A stretch of 64,000 nt of DNA, from the NCBI GenBank assembly GCA_948474755.1, contig CAOLHI010001298.1:62001-126000 (forward strand), given 5' to 3'. The translations under genes and the position numbers were made by a program. Positions 11,721 through 23,264 of this stretch are shown one piece after another; position 1 is the first letter of the stretch; each line of letters begins with the position of its first letter. The DNA comes from Ctenosaura bakeri. Its lineage: Eukaryota > Chordata > Lepidosauria > Squamata > Iguanidae. Under the pieces are notes generated by a model. It was not told the DNA's origin and did not search any database. It saw only the letters and a list, made by a program, of their open reading frames with translations.

Positions 11721-12159
11721 TTCTTCCAGTGACCTCGACTTAATTAGTTGCAGGAGACCCCTAGTTTCTGCTGTGGTTGTTAGCATCCCTGCTCTCCCCT
11801 CAGCTCCAAGTCGTGATTTCACATGGTGTTTCCAGGAATATGATATCCCTGCCTTTCATAATCAACCTTTGTTGAATTTGAAGACTCTTCTTTTTTGTAG
11901 AGGAGATGTGACAAGTCTTTGTAAGACGTGCATATTCACATGATTCTGCACCAATCTCTCTCCCAGCTCTTAATTGCTGGTAATTATTTCTCTCCTCCAC
12001 AAAGCTCAAGGCAACATCCAAGGTGCTTGGTCCTCCTGATAATTTCCTAGCTGCACAATGAGCTCTCTCAGTGTCCTCTCTCCTTACTTCAGTCTCAGGA
12101 AGTTTCTCTGACAGCCATGAGATGAGAAAGTTTACAATGTTTTCTTGTACTAAGGGCCT

Positions 12160-12235
12160 AAATACCCTAAAGTCACCAGATAGTGTTTGATCTTGGAAGC
12201 TAAGCGGATCAGAGGCTGCCAATGCATACAAACTG
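12160..12235 (+). mobile_element. 5S rRNA-derived SINE head fragment
   Basis: 'gtttgatcttggaagctaag' and 'cggatcag' follow the order of 5S rRNA box sequences, as in the copies at 4065 and 50365. The tail is missing. Confidence 0.6.
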
Positions 12236-12242
12236 CTATAGG

Positions 12243-12322
12243 CCAGTGGTTCTTAACCTTTTCTTTTCTGTGGACCCCCTGTAAATATAATTTGTTGCTG
12301 AGGACCCCCAAGACTTAAGTCT
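12243..12322 (+). mobile_element. hAT terminal fragment
   Basis: It begins 'ccagtggttcttaacctttt', then 'gtggaccccctg' and 'gaggacccccaagac', which is the 5' end of a hAT element. The rest has been replaced by the SINE that follows. Confidence 0.5.
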
Positions 12323-12324
12323 CC

Positions 12325-12520
12325 CCTTTGAAAGCTGACTTATGGAGACACTCAGGCAACTCTGTCATGGGGGTTTTCTTAGCAAGGTTTGTTGCCTTTG
12401 CCTTTCTCTGAGGGTGAGAGAATATGACTAGCCTAGAGCCACCCAGTGGGTTTCCATGCCCAAGTGAGCATTCAAACCCTGGTCTCCAGAATCAAAGTTC
12501 AAACACACAAAACATGACTG
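12325..12520 (-). mobile_element. tRNA-derived SINE (reverse orientation)
   Basis: It contains 'catgggggttttcttagcaa', 'cacccagtgggtttccatgc' and a reversed head near 'gttcaaacacacaaaacatg'. Same family as the 616 copy. Confidence 0.8.
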
Positions 12521-12735
12521 CTTTCATGTCCCTTAGTCAGGGATGTGGCAGTGGAGTGTGTGTGTATGTATGCAGAGATGAAACTGCTCCCTCATTTGCA
12601 AACAAGAGAGCAGTTTAGGTGCATGCACATGCCCAGTGCCTACACCCCTACTGCTGCATCTCTGGGGACATGGAAGCAGGCATGTGTGTGTGCCCAATCT
12701 GATCTTTCATTTGCAAATGTTTACTGAAATATTAG

Positions 12736-12870
12736 TCTGTAGTTTAGTGAAGCCCCAGGCAAAGAATTTTAAATGCCCCTCCCTGAACTGCAAATCCCAG
12801 AATTCCACAGAATGTTGCCATGGCAGTAAATGTGGAATAATAGTGCTAGAACACTACAGTGCAATAAGGC
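12736..12870. mobile_element. Foldback MITE, right half
   Basis: It has 'gaactgcaaatcccagaatt' and 'gtggaataatagtgctagaa', matching the right arm of the 8248 unit. The left arm is mostly missing. Confidence 0.65.
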
Positions 12871-12879
12871 TATAGATCT

Positions 12880-13655
12880 GCTTTGTGCACATGGAGAACA
12901 AACAGAGAAACCACCTCTGGATTTCTTAAAGGGCATCCAGCCATAATTATACCTGTTTTAGGATTGCCTTATCTGAAGAGGACTGCATATGACAGGATAC
13001 AGGAGAGGGTCTTAACATAAAAACAGTCTGGCTGGATCAGGCTAAAGACTTACCTTTTTCACCCTGTTGTTTACCACAACAAAGTCTTGGGGCGATAGAT
13101 TCTCTTGCTGTTGTTCCTCAACAACTGACACGTAGAGAGGCATATTTTCCCTCAAGTTGGAAGTTATGTGCAGCTGGCACGACCAGAAGCAAGGTTGAAG
13201 ATTCTTGTGCAGTAGACTTTATGATATTTTAAGCTGAGTTCACCTGGTGTATCTATATTTATTTTTATTGCACTTTATTTTTGTTTGTCATTTAATTTCT
13301 GCTGAAATGTAGAAATAAAAATATCCAAGTAAATTAATATGTGCACTTCATCTGGCCTCCCATGGTTACTTGTGTAAGAATGACCACCATTCATCATCTG
13401 ACATCCAGCACTTCAAGCACAAAGCTTTTCAATGGAGCCTGGCCATACTTTCAGCTGTGAGTCATCAAATGAAAGCATCTTCAGTGATGTGTGGAAATCA
13501 AGTCTTAAATGCTTCCAGCACATGAGTGGATATCACAGCAGTTAACTTTTTTTTTTAATACTCCTCTTTCCACCTTCCCTCTGTCTTTCTCACTCTTCTG
13601 CACCAAACAGTCTGAGTTGGCCTTCACATGCAACAGAATGAGGTGTCAAAGAGCT
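12880..13655. other. No gene recognised
   Basis: Unique-looking sequence. At about 13255-13330 a T-rich passage ends 'gaaataaaaatatccaagt' and could be an old LINE end. Nothing further is supportable. Confidence 0.4.
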
Positions 13656-13659
13656 GAGG

Positions 13660-13885
13660 CCCATTCAGATTACACAATCGTGGTGCTGTTATTCCACTTT
13701 AATTGCCATGGTTCCATCGTATGGAATCCTGGGGCTTGTAGTTTGATGAAGCACCAGAGGGGTTCTCTGGATGAGAATTCTAAATGCCCCTCCCTAAATT
13801 GCCAATCCCAGGATTTTGTAAAACGGAACATGGCAGCTAAAGTGGAATAATAACTCTATAAGTCTGTCGAATGAATGGGCCCCTA
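13660..13885. mobile_element. Foldback MITE, complete layout
   Basis: The left arm 'gctgttattccactttaatt' and right arm 'aaagtggaataataactcta' enclose 'ttgtagtttgatgaagcacc'. It abuts the unrelated MITE starting at 13889. Confidence 0.75.
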
Positions 13886-13888
13886 AAT

Positions 13889-14241
13889 GGGCCATTTCTG
13901 CATGGCATTGCAGTCCTGGCTTAGGGATGCGATGGCAGCTGTCCGCAGGTTGTGCTTTTTCACGACATCATCACAATCCTGCTGCCATCCCACCACCTGT
14001 CACTATCGTGGGATATTTGCTTGATGGAAAAAACTGTTAAGTGCCCACAATCATGTGACACTCTCATCCTTCCTGGCCATGCAGAAGGACAGAAAGTGTG
14101 ATGGAGCTCCTTCATTCCCCAGCTCAGCAGGGAGCCTGGTGGGTGCAGAGGGAGGATTCCTGTTGCGCTCCCTTCCTGGCAAAGATGCTGCTGGGATCGT
14201 GACGGAAGGACAACAGGATCAGGTAAAGTGCAGAAATTGCC
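13889..14241. mobile_element. GGCCCTTT-type MITE, diverged copy
   Basis: The left end GGCCATTTCTGCA pairs with the right end TGCAGAAATTGCC. The interior has the family's 'aggtaaagtgcag' right-hand block. No matching target duplication is visible. Confidence 0.65.
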
Positions 14242-14244
14242 ATA

Positions 14245-14845
14245 GTGGAATATGCTTCTGAGAGTACACCTGATTTTTTTTAATGCTTCCTTCTGTAAAA
14301 CAGAGGCACAACCACAGATCATTTACATAAATACATGCAAGTAGAAAGTTGGCATATGAGTAAGAATGGTTCTAATCCAATCTTCTCTTTGCTGTGCTAA
14401 ATTTCTACTCAATTTTTTTTTTTAATGCAGAGGTGGATTGCAAATGTGGTATTCTAGTTATACTCTGAAGTTTCACAGGCTGTTTTGTCATCTAATTTCT
14501 ACTCCATTTTTGTTGCATGTGTGCAGACCAGTCCTGTTAGGTGTGATCCTGAAGAAAAGCAGAATGCCCTCAGCAGGGACATTTAAGGACTGTGACAGAG
14601 CTACAATGGAAAGTGAACTGGCTAATTCCCAGACAAATGTGTGGACTGGAATGAGCTTATCCTTCAGGTCTGCACCTCTCCAAATTTTGTAGTGGAGCTC
14701 TTAGCTAAAAAAATAACGGACAAAAATGAGTATTTTAGGATAAAACATGCTCAATGACACATTCTTTGTGAGAAAAAGGTATATTGTGAGAATATAAATT
14801 ACCTCTGATATTTAAATACACACTTGTGATAATGGGGCTTCCCAT
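14245..14845. other. No gene recognised
   Basis: Mixed AT-rich sequence with a short poly-T at 14410-14422. No repeat family or exon is recognised. Confidence 0.4.
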
Positions 14846-14854
14846 TGTCTAGAC

Positions 14855-15515
14855 TTAGCTAAAGGGGGACACTTCCCTCTTCAGGTAAACCAAGGGTTAA
14901 TAAGGTGTTGGGATTAGATTACATTTTACTGTGGGTCAGCATCATAGGTCACAGGGTGAGAACTGACCAATCAAAAGGTGAGAGGTGAGCATCTTCGGGA
15001 TGCTTCGAGATGCTTCCAAGGAGAAGTTATAAAACTCCTGAGAGGCCATGTGACCGAGAGATAACAAAGGGATAACAAAGAGACAACAACCAAGGAACCT
15101 CCTGGAGGGGGGTTCTGTGCCAGTAGCAGGCTGTAGGCTGTAGGCTCACTTCCTGGCTTCTTCCTCGTAGAACATCTAAGACTATGAACATCTAGTCGTG
15201 TCAGGGACTTTTCATTATTTTGGAGGCTGGCTGTTCTAAAGAATGTATCTGTGCTTTTATATCTTTTTTTTGGTAACTACTTGTAACTAAGCGTGCCTGG
15301 GAGGGGGAAGCCTCTCATGTATATTATTGCATGGTTCATTTGCATGCCTTGAATAAATACTTTCTGTAAGACCTCTGTTTCTCTCCTTCCCACGCCAATG
15401 CTAGATAGAACTCCTCATCCAGAAGGGGGGGAAGGTGAGGATCCTCCAGCTTAGGGATTGGCAATTATTGAGCAGAGTCCCACTGTGATGCTCGGTTATT
15501 CAGAATTCAGTGGGT
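14855..15515 (+). mobile_element. LTR-like block (candidate solo LTR of a retroelement)
   Basis: The block has a promoter-to-polyadenylation order. A TATA-like 'gttataaaactcc' is at about 15026, 'gaataaatactttctgtaag' at about 15350, and a T/G-rich U5-like stretch follows. Just beyond, 'tggtggcagcg' at 15514-15524 resembles a primer-binding site. No gag, pol or env frame follows, so a solo or truncated LTR is likely. The left edge and target duplication are not resolved. Confidence 0.5.
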
Positions 15516-16475
15516 GGTGGCAGCGAAAATTAATAATAACAGCTAAAATTAATAACAATAACGCTGGAATTTCCATTCCAGTATGACAACACCTTAATGA
15601 AAAATTGGATGGAACAGATTTATGAATGAAAATAGCACCCCCCTCCCCCCCAAACAAAACCCTCTGAAGAGACTGGAAATAGAGTCATAAGTAAGATGTT
15701 TGTGAGCTGCTGTTTCAGAAAAGCTTTTCTTCAAGTTAACTACAGCAGTGTTTCAGCATTTGCAGAGCATGTATTCCAAGTGTACAGAAAGAAGAATGGG
15801 AAGAGAGCTTTTCAAAATCAGATGCCTTTGCAGTCTTTTCTCACCCAAGGGATTAACTCCATACTACCAATTAAAAGTTATTGTTAAATCTTGTTAGCAG
15901 CAGAAAGCAGTTAGGCAGCTAATCCCAAAGATTTAAAAATATCTGTTGCACACAGCAGAGGTTTCTTATCGTTTCTTTTTAACTGCTGCATCTTCTGTAG
16001 TGTTTTGTCCCAAGGAGACCATGTTACTTCCTGGACTTTAAACTGAGGCTAACTACATGCACCAGACACTACCTGAAACCGAAATGAGAGCATAGCTACA
16101 GGTGAGTGCATGCACACACTGTGTAGCTGTTTTGGAATTACTTTGGTTTTTCCTCAGATTCGTCCCTCCAGCTGCACCATCCATATAATCCTTTCATGCT
16201 TTGATGGAATTTTCAGGCAGCAAGGCTTGTAAATTCAGCACTGAAATGACTGCTTATCGGCAGGCTCAAAGCTATTATTAGGCAGAGTGAGGCAATTCCT
16301 TCAGGCACCAGTTGCTTGTTGTGGGCAGGGGAGGTAGTGGTGGCATTCTTGTAGATCAGGATGTGGGCAACTGCCAGAGATTGGAAGTGTTCATTAATGC
16401 TCCATTGGACCTTAGAAAGCCACAGGCCTTCAATGAGCATGAAGGTAATTTTGTCACATTTTGCTTATAGGAGCC
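15516..16475. other. No gene recognised
   Basis: After the LTR-like block there are two near-duplicate 'aaaattaataa' segments (15525-15560) and a small palindrome around 'ctggaatttccattccag' at about 15563. The rest looks unique. Confidence 0.4.
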
Positions 16476-16479
16476 TACC

Positions 16480-16815
16480 CAGACCCTGAGATCCACGGGA
16501 GAGGCCCATCTCTCAGTCCCACCACCTTCACAAGTACAGTTGGTGGGATCACAAGAGAGGGCCTTCTCAGTGGCTGCCCCTACTCTTTGGAACTCCTTCC
16601 TTGAGGAGGCTAGAATGGCCCCCTCCTTGCAGTCTTTCCTTTGGCAGCTGAAGCCTTTTTCATTCAGGCAGGCTTTCAGAACTGAAAGCTTTTAAGGAAA
16701 GTGCTGTAAGAGCTATCTTGTTTTTTCAAAGCTGTATTGTTTAACTCTTTAAAATCCTTTTTAAAGTGTATGTTTTTGGTATGGCTAATAGTTTAATCCA
16801 GCCTTAATGTTGACT
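16480..16815 (+). mobile_element. LINE 3' end (L2/CR1-clade type)
   Basis: 'agagagggccttctcagtgg' leads to 'tttggaactccttccttgag', then 'ctttcctttggcagctgaag' and a T-rich decay. The same succession appears at 54935-55250. It reads as a degraded C-terminal/3' UTR segment of a non-LTR element, and the exact clade is uncertain. Confidence 0.6.
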
Positions 16816-16819
16816 TTTG

Positions 16820-17510
16820 TATAAATATGTGTATTTAAAGTACTGGAAAGAAATTATTTAGATACCCATAGCAAAATATATAGTTACTTTTATATAAAAA
16901 AAATCTTTAATGATAACCAATCATAGGGAGGAGGTTTCTTTGGATGTAATCGTAACACATTTCTTTTACATGTAACTTTCCAAGCTCTCTGTATGCCACA
17001 TGGTTCCGCTGCCTCTGATATAGGGGAGGATGATACACCATGATCAGCAAAGGAGTAAGGTTCAGTTTACCTGTCCAACTAGATTTAGTACATAGAAGGG
17101 GGCACCATCTTGGCCCTTGTTTCAGGCAGCAAAATAATGTGACCCAGTTTTCTCTTATGGTTACAATCTTCTTGTCTTTAACTCCACCCCTTAAGGCATA
17201 TATTGTCCAAGAACTTTTCTTGACCATTAGATAATGCAAGGAAATGAAGTCACCAATTATTCTCACTCATTCTAATTCTCTTTCCCCTACTAGCATGGTT
17301 TAGTTGGCCTTCTTGTTAATTTAATTTGCTTGCGATTTTATGCTGGGTTTATCCCAGTCCTAATTTAGTTCATGTGTTCATTTTTATAAAGCAAATTATT
17401 CCCCGCTACTCTGCTTTCTGTGCCAGGCGGTAATGCTGCCTGTGCATCTCCAGAAAAGGTGCAGATAGATTGCAGTTAGACTGATTTGGATATCTGTTCC
17501 AAATTATTCT
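16820..17510. other. No gene recognised
   Basis: Overlapping short frames on both strands at 16907-17266 carry no recognisable domain. No repeat is identified. Confidence 0.4.
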
Positions 17511-17512
17511 AT

Positions 17513-17735
17513 AGCAATAGCAATAGCATTTATTTCTATACCGCTTATCAACTGAGTGTTATCTAAGCGGTTTACAATGTATTTTTAGCTAATTGCCCCC
17601 AACAAGCTGGGTACTCATTTTACCAACCTGCAGAAGGATGGAAGGCTGAGTCAACCTTGAAGCCCGGCAAGATTGAACTCACAACCTTGTGGTTGCAGTA
17701 CTAGCATTTAACCACTGTGCCACCAGGGCTCCATA
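17513..17735 (-). mobile_element. tRNA-derived SINE, 'ggttgtgagttcaatc' family
   Basis: Read on the minus strand it starts with a tRNA-like head: 'ggtggcacagtggttaaatg', then a B-box-like 'ggttgtgagttcaatc'. It ends in a tail around 'aataaatgctattgctattg'. The sister copy at 26925 is nearly co-linear. This family is distinct from the commoner 616-type SINE. Confidence 0.8.
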
Positions 17736-18051
17736 CACAGGGCTATACACAAGAACTCAGAAAATTTGCTCTTTTGGACTATAGCTCAAGGAATCCCATA
17801 GCCAACATGGCCACTGGCCACTTTTCCTGGCACTGCTTCATCTTCTGTAATAGAGTTACCATATTTTGAAAAGCAAAGAAGAAGACACATTTACTGAATG
17901 ACTACTTCAAACCACCAATCACTATAATGACTCTCAAGCAGACGGGAGGTGGAGCAGCAACTGATATTTTAAAAACCCACCCAGAGAAAAACTTTAGTTC
18001 TGAAAAAGAGGACGTATCCTGGAAAAGGAGGCTGTATGGTAACCCTAGAGA

Positions 18052-18268
18052 GCTAGCATGGTGTAGTGTTGGATTAGGACTCTGGAGACCAAGGTTTGAA
18101 TCCCACCTCAGCCATGCAAACTCACTGGGTGACCTTGAGCAGGTCACTCTTTCATAGCATCAGAGGAAGACAAAGGCAAACCCCTCTCAGCAAATCTTCT
18201 GAAGAAAACTCTGTGATAGGGTCACCTTAGGGTCACCATAACTCAGAAATGACTTAAAGGCACACAAC
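18052..18268 (+). mobile_element. tRNA-derived SINE, full-length-looking
   Basis: It runs from 'agctagcatggtgtagtg' through 'ggtttgaatcccacctcagc' (B box) and 'cactgggtgaccttgagc' to the tail 'cagaaatgacttaaaggcac' and 'acaacaa'. Confidence 0.88.
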
Positions 18269-18269
18269 A

Positions 18270-18845
18270 AGGCCATGATAACCCTATTTCATACAGTGGA
18301 TGAGGTGCAAAGCCCCCTTTTGAACAAATCTGTTGCCATCAGTTAATGGCAGAGATGGCCAGAATTGCAGCATCAGTCAAAGCCAAGGAATACAGGAAGT
18401 GGGAAAGAGTAGATGTGTCATAGGTGGATATAGAGACTTAGGTAGTAGATGGGGTAGACAGCAAAGAGCAGCAATCCATTTATTTTATGTTGTTATTTAT
18501 TTATTTGTTCACTTATGGTTGAATACAAGGTGGAGGACAAATAAAAGTACATACACAAAACACAGAAGCTAACAAAACAACTCAACCAGTAGTGAAATAA
18601 TGTGTTAATAATACATTAAGGGAGGGAAACTGCTGTGTCTCTGAGGAGGGTGTCAGTTTTGTGCCCCTGGGACTCTCAGGGGGCTGAATGTGGCCAGAAG
18701 GCTAGTTCTTGTTTCATTTTTTTTCAATTTTTTTTTATTGAACTCTCTTTGTGTGTGTGTGTGCCTGTGTGTGTGTGTAGTGGGAACGTGTGTAACCTAT
18801 TTACAAATGAATTGCTGCTCCTGGAAGCTTCCAGCTGGGATAACT
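18270..18845. repeat. Spacer with a (TG)n tract
   Basis: A (GT)n tract lies at about 18749-18778. 'tttatttatttgttcactta' near 18495 may be a LINE end. No gene is seen. Confidence 0.5.
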
Positions 18846-18849
18846 CAGG

Positions 18850-19032
18850 TCATTTCCACACTACACTTTATGGTGCTATTATTCCATTTTCAACATCCTG
18901 TAGAATTTTGGGTTTGTAGTTTGCTGAGGCCAAAGAGCTCCCTGGCTGAGAATTCTAAACTGCAAACTCCAGGATTCCATAGGATCTTGAAAGTGGAATA
19001 ATAGCACTATAACAGTGTAGTGTGGAAATGGC
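18850..19032. mobile_element. Foldback MITE, complete copy
   Basis: The left end 'catttccacactacacttta' and right end 'gtagtgtggaaatg' are inverted copies. Inner arms 'aacatcctgtagaatttt' and 'aggattccataggatctt' continue the stem. This is one of the best copies in the window. Confidence 0.88.
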
Positions 19033-19077
19033 CTCACTCTTTTTGGCTGAAAAAGGCAGACCAGAACATCTGGAGGG

Positions 19078-19255
19078 GTTGTTGTTGTGTGCCTTCAAGC
19101 CATTTCCAACTTATGGCAACCTTAAAGTAAACCTGCCATGGGGTTTTCTGGGGCTGAGAGTGTGTGATGTGCCCAGTGGGTTTCCATGTCCAAGTGAAGA
19201 ATCGAACCCTCATCTCCAAGGTCATAGTCCAATGCTCAGACTACTATACCACACA
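19078..19255 (-). mobile_element. tRNA-derived SINE (reverse orientation)
   Basis: It starts 'tgttgttgtgtgccttcaag' and ends with a reversed head near 'catagtccaatgctcagact'. A shorter second head fragment lies at 19388-19445. Confidence 0.85.
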
Positions 19256-19449
19256 CACTGCTAGGATGACTAGAAACGGCTGGAGAATAAATGGTTTGAT
19301 GAGAAACCAAGCCAAGGACTTTAAAAGAGTCACTTGATGAGTTCTTCTAATATGAGAAACAGACAAATTGTTTTTTGCTTGTAGGTGCTTGTAGAACCTG
19401 GGATTGTAGTCCAATGTTCAAACCACTACACCATACTGGCTCTTATATC

Positions 19450-20030
19450 TTTTAGATCAGGGGTAGAGGACCATACACAGACACACACAGAGGTAAGAGG
19501 TTGCACATGGTCTGGGTCCATACTTTGCCTTAGTCTGCCACAGAGTGGTTCGATCCAAGGCTTAAATGTTTTCTTAAGCAGTAGCAAAAAGGCTTAAAGA
19601 CTTGGCAGTAGAGCTGTGTTAGAGGCAGCAACTTCAACATGCCTATACTCAGTAGCTGCTAGTTTGCATGTCTCTAACAGTTTAGGCACAGCATATATTT
19701 AGGACATTTCCTGTTTGATGGTTTGATGGTCTTGGCCACATCATCTGTCTTCTATTGCAGTATTCCTACCTCTTTACTGAAATTGATATCTAGAGAGATC
19801 ATATACATAAAAACTGGACTTTGTTTCTTAGTAAACAATTAGAAGTTAAATTTACTAAGACAGATGGCCTTGGAAGATAAGAGACACTTTGAACCACAAG
19901 AATGGCTAGGTAGCCAGGAAATCCAGAACTGCTGTTACCGCAGTTGCTAGCCTGGACTTGTGGGATATTAGCTATCACTTTGATATCAATAATTTGGCCT
20001 TCCTTACCTATTCCTCTCCACGTGCTGTGA
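19450..20030. other. No gene recognised
   Basis: Unique-looking sequence with chance frames on both strands. Confidence 0.4.
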
Positions 20031-20034
20031 GGTC

Positions 20035-20695
20035 CCCCGGACAAGCTTGCAGACAGGCACGGCCGCTAATCGCTGTAATATTCCAAACAATACAGGCTGG
20101 CCAGAAATAGCCGTCACGCTGCTTCAGGAGACCTCAAAGGCAAGTACTCTATTATGTATGCACGCTATAAAGAACTCCCTGCCCTGAGCAGGAGGCTTGA
20201 TTAGAAGAACACTCAACTGTCAAGCACTCTGCATTTGCATACTGGCTACTCTATTGTCAATTCGGACCTAACTCAATCATACTAAATTCGGACCTTTCGG
20301 AGGCTTTGTCTCCAGCCCGAAACTCATTGTTTTCCCCAAGTACAGACTAGCCTATGGGCACATTTTCCCCTGTAAAACCCGCTGACTTTGAGAGCTTCTT
20401 CGGATAGCTCCCGACTTCCATCCCGCCTTGCTGCCGCTTTGCTGGGCGAGCCTTCCCCTCAGTCCCACGTACTGAGACTCCATACCTCCTAACTTCTGCT
20501 GCAGACTACCCGGGCTTCAGGACAGGTGTAGTATCACCCAAACCAACAACTCCTCTTAAAAATCCCTCTATCCCACACTGTGTGAGTGTGCTGCATACAC
20601 TGTCTGCCTGTATTTTAATAAAACAATATTTATTATTTCAATCCTGTTTGCTCCTTGACTCTGACCCTGTAGACATTGGGTAAAAGATTCCTCAC
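20035..20695 (+). mobile_element. Second LTR-like block
   Basis: It is GC-richer than its surroundings, with a TATA-like 'cgctataaagaactccctgc' at about 20163, a long pyrimidine-rich R/U5-like section, and 'ttttaataaaacaatattta' at about 20612 as a polyadenylation signal. No coding frame follows. It shares no obvious sequence with the 14855 block, so it is a different family. The edges are approximate. Confidence 0.5.
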
Positions 20696-20874
20696 TGTTG
20701 CCCTGCCTCTCGTATTGCTAGCTTGTGCTCTTGGCTAATTTCCCCAACTTATATAATTGAGAGCACATTTAAGTGTCCCTCCCGGGACCCCCAGAAAACA
20801 GGAGAACACTGCCATGTGTCTGTCCACTGAAGTGACAGTGCCCATATTTTCAATAAGGAACTGAGTTAGCTTCC

Positions 20875-20960
20875 CACAACTTAGGGCCCTCCAGATGTTT
20901 TAGACTGCAATCTTTCTTGTAAGATTGGTGGAAACTTTAGTCAACACCAGCGGGAGGCCA
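20875..20960. mobile_element. Short MITE fragment
   Basis: 'ttagggccctccagatgttt' followed by 'ggtggaaactttagtcaaca' is a degraded foldback unit of the 'ggagttgtagtcc' type. Confidence 0.35.
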
Positions 20961-21234
20961 TTAGCTTGACTGAAGTCTGTTCTGCAGTAATGAACCTCAT
21001 CGTTGTTTGTATGTAGTGCAATGAACATTCACAACTTTCTCTGTGTTTTTGTTTGTTTTTGAATCAATGAACTTCAACCATTATTGACACTTCTTATAAA
21101 CCTACAGGCTAAATTTCATGACTGAGGGTCAAACAGGAATGTTAATATCATATGGACATCTTTTTCATCCTATGAGCTAGTTGAAATGCCACCACAGGGA
21201 GGCTTCCAGTTTGATGGACCCTTTTCACGTTACA

Positions 21235-21590
21235 CAATCATACCCTCCAGCCATCTCAGTTTGGCAGGAACTGTCCTGAATCTCTGTTGTCCCACTTGTT
21301 CAGCTGCTTTTAAACTGTCCCAATTTTTCTTTCTCCCACTTTCCCCCTTCCTCCTGGTTTACTTCAACTGATGCAAATTAAATTCAAAGTGCAAAAGTAG
21401 TTTCCACTCAATTAACTCAGCAGGAAAGATAGAGGAGGGGGTGAACTCCTGCCATTCCCAATAGGCTCAATCAGAGGCAAGCTGTCACAGCCTCTCCTTG
21501 TTTGTGTGTTCTTTCCCATTCATAACTTTTGCTACCTTGACTACATAATGATGCTGCTTGGCCATAGGTGTCCCAGTTCTCATCTGTGAA
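21235..21590. repeat. Unclassified interspersed repeat, copy 1
   Basis: Landmarks 'gtttggcaggaactgtcctg', 'cataacttttgctaccttga' and 'gtgtcccagttctcatctgt' recur in the same order at 49880-50235, and partly at 28690-29400. No open frame survives and the termini are not defined. Confidence 0.6.
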
Positions 21591-21591
21591 G

Positions 21592-21800
21592 TGTTGGCAG
21601 GACTATGACTGGAGACCAGAATCAAATTCCCGCTTTGATGTGGAAACCCACTCGGTGAACTTGAACAAGTCACACTCTCACAACCTCAGACAAAGGCAAA
21701 GGCAACCACTTCTGAACAAATTTTGCCAGGAAAAAACCCACAACAGATTTGCCTTTTCAACCATAATTTGGAAAAGACTTGAAGGCACACAAAAATTTTG
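21592..21800 (+). mobile_element. tRNA-derived SINE
   Basis: It has 'ggactatgactggagaccag', 'aaacccactcggtgaacttg' and the tail 'ggaaaagacttgaaggcaca'. It directly follows the unclassified repeat. Confidence 0.75.
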
Positions 21801-21829
21801 TTAAATCCGACCTTTTTGCAGTATTTCAG

Positions 21830-22385
21830 AATACCTGTTCCTAAACTGCAAATCCCAAGATTCCATAGAATGTTGCCTTGGCCGTTAAAGAGGAAACATA
21901 GGCCCTTTCCACGCCCTACCTTTTCATACAGATATCAGTGTGGATACTGGCATTGGCTGTGCTCGAGGGAGCATGATGGGAGTGATCCCTTTTGCACTGA
22001 CCAGCTCCGTGGTGGCGGAAGCGCAATGGCCACGCCTCTTCCTTCTGCAGTGCAGCCGGGAAGTGAAATGGTTGTGCTGGGGCAGAAAACGCACCCATTG
22101 AACTTCCCAGACTTCTGCAGGACAGGTAAGTTTGTGATGATGATATGATTGGAGGTCGTTGATGGGGAAAACCCATCAATGATTTAATATGTGATTGTGC
22201 TGACTGGGGATGGGAGAAGGACAGAACTGTGACAATGTCATGCAGAAGCATTGTTGCGGTCCTATCCTTCCCCTATCCCAATGGCAGATTGGGAAGGTGC
22301 TGCAGAAAGGGCCATAGTGCTATAATTGTGCATTTGCCACTGTACAACAGCATAGTCTGAAAGAGTTTCAGATCAAAGCTGGGAA
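21830..22385. mobile_element. Foldback MITE split by a nested MITE
   Basis: The arm 'actgcaaatcccaagattcc' ... 'ccgttaaagaggaaaca' (21836-21897) stops at 21900. The expected continuation 'tagtgctataattgtgcatt' resumes at 22315. The gap is filled exactly by the element at 21901-22313, so the order of insertion is readable. Confidence 0.75.
21901..22313. mobile_element. GGCCCTTT-type MITE with ATA target duplication
   Basis: The left end GGCCCTTTCCACG and right end GCAGAAAGGGCC are inverted. Flanks are ATA (21898-21900) and ATA (22314-22316). It contains the family core 'gtgcagccgggaagtgaaat' and the right block 'aggtaagtttgtga'. Frames inside are not genes. Confidence 0.85.
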
Positions 22386-22389
22386 GTAG

Positions 22390-23260
22390 GAGGAGATACT
22401 CCCTCTTGCCGAAATTATGTCTTTAGAGCTTCTGTTTGCCATGTGGTGGAGAAGAAACAGGTAGCAAATCTCTTGAGTAATATAGTTGTCATAAAGGTGT
22501 GTAATTCTGCCAATTGGTGCACTTTCTCAGGAGCTGGGTTCTGTGGTTTCATTTACTTCTTCAGTTGCGTAACAATCAAAAGCCCCAGATTGTTGGACCC
22601 TGTGCTTAAAGTTAAGAGAAATTGACTAGCCAAGAGCTCTTAAAATTTCCAGAAATATCACACATGTGTGGGAATAGCAGGATATATACAAGATAATCAG
22701 ATTTCATGGGAATCTTTCATTTTCAACAGTCATTCAGCATTGTATGTAAAGATTTCTTCAGAAATAATTTTTCTTCCTTTTGGGGTCATCCTCATTCTGG
22801 TTTTGGTAATATGCACAAAGAATTTCTGGTTCTAAGAGAGATAAACTGAAACCTTGTGATAAAAGCATGGCCTGGATATACTGAAGATCATATGTTGGCT
22901 TTTTAACTTAGGTACAAAACTCTCATTGATATCTCACATCGGGATAAACTCTCACTGGAATTTCTGCCATGTGATAGGACAAATGATGATGATAGTTAAA
23001 TGAAAGTACATTTTTTTCCTGAAATAGTATGAGAAGATAGCAAAGTGTCTCTCTTAAAAATCATCACTGGTTAAAATTCAGTACGAGTTAAGGTTTACTG
23101 CCATATTAAAATTAGCCGTGTACATCTAAAAATTGGTCAAAGAATATTAAGCTGCATTATATTGCATTAAATAAAGGCAATTATGTCCTCCAGAAAATGT
23201 GGGAGGGAGTGAAGGGAGGCAAAGAGCATCACAAGGATGTAGAATTTAGAAAAGTGACTC
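22390..23260. other. No gene recognised
   Basis: AT-rich unique-looking sequence. No repeat or exon can be supported. Confidence 0.4.
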
Positions 23261-23264
23261 TCAG

